Assembly: GCA_951799425.1 (NCBI GenBank)
Contig: OX637409.1
Location: 12,434,960-12,498,959 of the forward strand
Direction: 5' to 3'
Source of the DNA: Ilex aquifolium
Taxonomy: Eukaryota; Streptophyta; Magnoliopsida; Aquifoliales; Aquifoliaceae
Length of the DNA stretch: 64,000 nt
Shown: one piece after another, positions 59,594 through 64,000 of the stretch
Layout: each line of letters opens with the position of its first letter
Numbering within the stretch: the stretch's first letter is position 1
Notes under the pieces: model-generated
Told to the model about the DNA's origin: nothing
The model's input: only the letters and a program-made list of their open reading frames with translations
Databases searched by the model: none
Made by a program: the position numbers and the translations under genes

Positions 59594-61444
59594 TGATGAG
59601 CACAAAATATTGTATATTTGAAGGCCTCATTACATTCATTTTAACTCAACTTTTGCATCTAAGTACTTAGAGTTAGCCGATTTTATGAATAATGTTGAAT
59701 TCTCGATGTTGCATGTTTTTATAGCTTAAATCATGTATTTTAGGACCTTGCAACTATGATGGATGTGTGGTGAGGGCATGTACACATTACATGAAGATTT
59801 AGAGGCTTAAAAGTGAAGAAATCAAGGAGGTATTGGTGTTTGGGAACAAAAGCGCCAGCAGCCACACCACTGGGTTGAAGATCCTCGGTTTTCCTCCATT
59901 TTGACCATGAGCTACTTCGAATCTGAAAAATTTTAAAACATGAAAGTTGTAGATATGGATGTATTCTGTATTGTGTCAAAATTGCAGCTCAATCCAACGG
60001 TTGGATCAAAAGTTATACCGATTCTACGAAAAGTGGTCCGGAGCAGAAAACAGTACCGGTACTGCGAACCGGTGCTTCGAACTCCAGAAGATTTAGAGTA
60101 CCGGTACACAGTACCGGTACGCTCCCAGAACACCTGCAAACTCTTCTCCACTTGCTTGGGGGTCCCACCAATGATTCTCCCACTTGCCCCTAACATTTCC
60201 TTGCACATCTCCATGCCTCTCTTGCACATTTTGAAGACTTTTAAGGCTTGGCATTAAAGGAGGATGGGAGAGAAGGGGGCTGCTCAATGAGTTGCAGGCT
60301 AGCTCTTCCTTAGCCTGTCAAGAGCCATCATTCAGCCTCCCATTGATGGGAGGCCTGCACACAGCTAGGGGGGGACCACCATGCACGAAAGTTGAAGGCT
60401 AACTCTCCATTATATTCAGCATTTACACATTGTACCAGGGGTGGCTACCTAAGCTTAGAAAATCCATGGAAGAAGATGATGAATAGTAGATAGAAAAGCT
60501 TAGATTTTTCCATTCTCTTCTCCATTTCAATTATTGTAAGCTTTAATTTCTTGTAATCCTTAACTCTTGCACTTTAATCTCATCTATGTCAAGTATATTT
60601 CAAGTTTAGTTAAATGTTCTACATTTCACCATTGTTGTTTAAGTTTTCTTCATTTTCATGCTTTGAAATGGGTATTAAATATTTTTCTTCATAGTTTACG
60701 ATTTCTGGCATTGAGTTAAGTTTTAATCTCCATTTCAATGCCATGTCTCTTTACATATTGTATGTCTTTCCTTTATGCATGAGTAGCTAGATTTTTAGTT
60801 GGCTAATCCAAGGGAGACCTCCTCTTGGGTGTTCCATTTCAACTCATTTTCTTTCCTCCTCTCGGTGTACGATGGTTCGGTTTGACTAGGTTGGGGTGAG
60901 GACGTGGTTGTGAGTCTTTGATATCCCGTAGGCATTGTCACGGGTTATGCTTGGATCCTCACCTCCCTTTAGTCCCGAACTTCCCACGAATCAATCGTTC
61001 ATCTATACACCATTGGGGGAAGGCTTGAGTTGATTTGGTATTCCCATTGGAATGACCTCTTCGGATTAACCAACACTTGTTTTTCTTGCATTTCCATTCA
61101 CAAACACAACCACAAAACTCAAACAAAAGATTTTTCACTTTCTTTACCTTTTGCAAAATCACCTTCACACAACTTGAACTTTCCTTCCCTGAGGAGACGA
61201 CCTTGGAATACTTTTCCAAGTAAAACACCGACACACAAAAGACTTTTTGCGATTGGGGAGCACTTTTGTTCACACACCCACATTTCACTCACATTTTGTT
61301 CATTCCATTTTCCACCAATCCGTTGCTGCCTAATCTCTTGCATCACCCCGAGGGAGAGTGACACTCCCTTTCACACATAAGCCATATACACATGTCAAAG
61401 GGTGATGTTTAGGGGTTGGAAACAACAACGTTTTTCACCAATCA
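59594..61444 (+). repeat. 5' LTR of the last B element
   Basis: 1851 bp, similar in length and order to the other B LTRs. It contains a GTACCGGTAC array at 60052-60120 and the TATA-like CATTATATTCAGCATT near 60407. Confidence 0.88.
60052..60120. promoter_or_regulatory. GTACCGGTAC palindrome array, last B LTR
   Basis: Three perfect GTACCGGTAC palindromes and a GAACCGGTGC copy, with linker CGAACTCCAGAAGATTTAG. About 290 bp upstream of the TATA-like motif. Confidence 0.6.
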
Positions 61445-61706
61445 TTTTGGCGCCGTTGCCGGGGAAGGTTAAACGTCGAGTTCGGAGGTGATTTTGGACG
61501 CCATGGTAAGTCTCGTGATTTTCATCATGGGCCAAGGTATGTCGTCTCTTTTGTATATATTTTATTTTAGTTTGTGTTTTATATAATATCTTATAATTAT
61601 TATGAAAATGTATCAAATGCCCCATATTATGAAAATGTGTGTTAGATTTGTGATGACTATGAGCTCATCTCTTGTATGTGCCCAATAAATTATCCGGTTC
61701 AAGACT

Positions 61707-62405
61707 TTGCATGCGAAGGTTCAAATTCATTTTTGGCCTCCAAAAATTTACCCCAACCATTATGATACACCGAGTTATTCGAGTTATGGTTGGGAGAATG
61801 AACCTTGTAATTTTTCATCCAATCTCACACCACCAAATGAATTTTTCCAATATCCAACATACGGGAACTCAACCGAAGAAGAATTGAAAAATATTTGGAG
61901 CGAGTTTATGCAATACCAAATGGAATTCAATGCCCATATAACCCAACAACTTGATACATTGACTAATGCTATTATTGCTATGGATGAAGCACAACATTTG
62001 GAGCTTAGTCAATGTATTGAGGTTGATCATCCCAATGAAATGCCTATTGATGTTGAATCTCCCACCACTCTTGTTTGTGAAAAATTTAATGAAGTTATTA
62101 TCGCACAAGAGGCTAATGAGCGCAATGTCATTTTTCCATATATGAGTGATGTTGAGATTCACATTTCTCAACTTGGGAAAGGCATTGAAAATGAGTTAAG
62201 TGTAGAAAATTTTAAGGAGAAATTGTTTACTCCATTGTTGGGATTGCAGAAACTTGCCTACATTTCTATTTGGTTGAGATTTTTGACTTCTTATGCTTTC
62301 TATTGTTGGATAGATGGATTAGTAAGGGCATTTATACAACAAAAAAATGTTAAAACCAAAAAAATCAATGGACGCAAGCTCATATCCGAATTGAAGTCGG
62401 ATTGA
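61707..62405 (+). pseudogene. CCHC-protein gene relic of the last B element
   Basis: Encodes the part of the B protein downstream of the knuckles (NHYDTPSYSSYGWENEPCNF, then MEFNAHITQQLDTLTNAI and the tail GRKLISELKSD). One knuckle region can be made out upstream, around 61640-61690. Broken. Confidence 0.7.
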
Positions 62406-64000
62406 CATGAACCCTTTTTGTTTTGTTTCCATGTACATAGTAGTTAGATTTCTTTTATTGTTATATTTTTATTTTCTTAATGTTGTAGTGTAGAAGTTGT
62501 TTACCTCTCCCTAATTTGGACTCATTTCATTTTGAGCATCATAGTAGAAAATCTCATTCAATATCATGTGCGAGTTTAAGTTGGGGGGTGTTATTCCAAA
62601 AAAAAAAAAAAGGGGGGGGGGGGGGGTTTCATTTCCCAAGTTACTTTCATTTTTCTCATTGCATGATTCCTTGTGCATTGAGGACAATGCATGGTTTAAG
62701 TTGGGGGGGTGAGGTGCACCATTCACATGTTCCAACACTTTTTGTATAGAATAATGGAAAATGTGAAAATTTTGAAAAATTTTGGGTCCAATATTGAACT
62801 ATATTCCCCTATCCTAATGGTTATGGGATTTGTGATTACTTGATCTTCATTTTGAACTTTGAATACATGAGCACATTATAGAAGTTTATCCTATTGCTAA
62901 GAGTATCACATACTTGTTTGCTTTTGAACTCAACCATAAGTGCACCATGAACTTGTAATTTTGGCAATTTACGGATTGAGTTCACATTTAGTGTTTGACA
63001 TGAATAGTGGAGATGAGTAAGGACCCATGAGAGCTTTAGTGCCAATTCTTTTTGGAGGGAACTTATATTTACTCAATGAACAATTTTTCAAATTCCAAAT
63101 TTGTTCAATAATCTCATTATGCTTGTTTTGGTTAGGTGTTTTTGGGTAGTTGATTGACTTTGTCTTGAAACGCAAAATGCTCCTCCTATGCTTATCTAGA
63201 GATGATCTTAGGCCATCTTTGAAATGCTTTGAGCCTTTGCCTTTTTCTTGTGAAACATTATCTCTAGTGCCATGATTGAGCCTTAATTGAATTCGTTTCT
63301 ATGCCACACATGTAACCAAGCCATTGAAAATGATAAATATCTACCTTACCTTGGTTGTTCCTAGTGCTAAGTATGAGTTATGATAAAAGAGAAGGAAGTA
63401 TGGTGTGGAAACTCAAACAAAAGGGATGAATGAAGTTGAAACTCAAAAGAGTTGAATGAAAAAAAAAAAAAAAGATTGAAAATCCAAGAAAAGGAGAAAA
63501 AAAAAAGGGTGAGAAGAAGAAAAGAACAACAAAAGAAAAGGAAAATGTTAAGGAAAAGAAAGAAAAGAAACAAAGAGTGTGGTGATGGTGTTAGCCTAGA
63601 AATCCCATAAAAAGGGAGATCTTTTTGAAATAAAGGTCATTCACTCGGAACAATCCTCTTTGTTATCCTATATCCTTCGTTTCCCTTACCTCAATATCAC
63701 CCCAAGGCCTAGTTATAACCCATGAAAGTCCTAAATGATCTAGAGAAAATGGGGGAGGCACATTTTTAAAGAAAAAGAGGAGTTGATTTTGCTATCTAAT
63801 GCCCTAGCATTCATTTCATGAGATTATGCCAAGGTTGTTTCATTTTTATGCATACTTCATTTTTCGATTATATGTGAGGTTATTTCGTTTTGAGCACAAT
63901 ATTATATCTCACATATACACATGGAGTGCATGCTCGGATAATCATTGAGTTATTCTTTGTTGAGAGAAACCCTTGGTGAGTTTTTGAATCGAAGCTTAAT
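62406..64000 (+). other. Non-coding 3' internal region of the last B element
   Basis: Contains two polypurine-like motifs TTAAGTTGGGGGG (62576-62590 and 62695-62711), an A14-G15 run (62598-62626), a hairpin TGCATTGAGGACAATGCA (62674-62691) just before the second motif, conserved blocks, and a purine-rich tract (63430-63575). The LTR-adjacent end is beyond the window. Confidence 0.75.
62674..62711 (+). other. Hairpin plus polypurine-like motif
   Basis: TGCATTGAGGACAATGCA can form a 7-bp stem with a small loop, followed four bases later by a TTAAGTTGGGGGGG run. The same pair occurs in B (about 32109-32145, minus) and O (about 37064-37100, minus). A CATTGAGGACAATG hairpin next to a polypurine tract is a familiar feature of Athila/Tat-type elements. 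Confidence 0.7.

Larger units (their letters stand above)
59594..64000 (+). mobile_element. B element (plus), continuing beyond the window
   Basis: 5' LTR 59594-61444 (TGATGAGCAC to CACCAATCA), tRNA-Asp primer site 61448-61464, B-type leader, CCHC-gene relic, then the conserved non-coding region to the window end. It is inserted into G. The flanking pentamer GAATG (59589-59593) is the expected target duplication, but the other end is outside the window. The gene is broken (about two breaks). Confidence 0.88.

Overview
This is a window of nuclear DNA from a flowering plant with a large, repeat-rich genome, probably a eudicot. The evidence is entirely mobile-element content: plant-type Ty3/gypsy LTR retrotransposons (a chromodomain Tekay-type element, Athila/Tat-type elements primed by tRNA-Asp, and weak Copia gag remains). 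I find no host gene, no tRNA or rRNA gene and no CRISPR. The species cannot be named from the sequence alone.

Layout. 1-10294: an Athila/Tat-type LTR (plus orientation) containing a complete, very young Tekay-type element (685-9917, minus strand, target duplication GGAAT). 10295-14960: an old minus-strand Athila-type gag-protease-RT fragment and its LTR. 14961-15892: unassigned. 15893-19597: an old Tekay-type LTR holding a solo LTR of a second family, here called B (15958-17632). 19732-26405: a plus-strand B LTR holding two solo LTRs of a third family, C (19912-22527, TSD GGTGA; 23402-25942, TSD GCTTT). 26433-40248: an older minus-strand B-type element holding a solo B LTR (26591-28445, TSD GAAGG) and a complete B element (28523-35603, TSD GATGT). 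40249-42062 and 53508-54571: unassigned DNA with Copia gag-like remains, into which a very young 11.4-kb element, D (42063-53507, TSD CTTGT), has inserted. 54572-59593: element G (minus). 59594 to the window end: another B element (plus).

B-type elements are non-autonomous. They have 1.7-1.9 kb LTRs, a tRNA-Asp primer site, one small gene for a protein with tandem CCHC zinc knuckles, and about 2 kb of conserved non-coding DNA with a long purine-rich tract and extra polypurine (PPT-like) motifs. D and G also carry a second gene related to the plant 'putative transposon protein' family. They presumably depend on autonomous Athila/Tat relatives for protease, reverse transcriptase and integrase.

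The most striking signal spans families. Almost every LTR here carries a compact cluster of perfect palindromes, usually centred on CCGG. The palindrome type is constant within an element and changes between elements: GTACCGGTAC, CTACCGGTAG, ACCTTCCGGAAGGT, GTCCGGAC, CGTTCGAACG. In B and D the same palindrome recurs in an internal array, and in D that array lies just upstream of the second gene. The linkers between palindromes are partly conserved even when the palindrome differs. One array module of about 0.5 kb is shared between LTRs of two otherwise unrelated families (C and D). This looks like a modular, diversifying cis-recognition system in plant retrotransposons.
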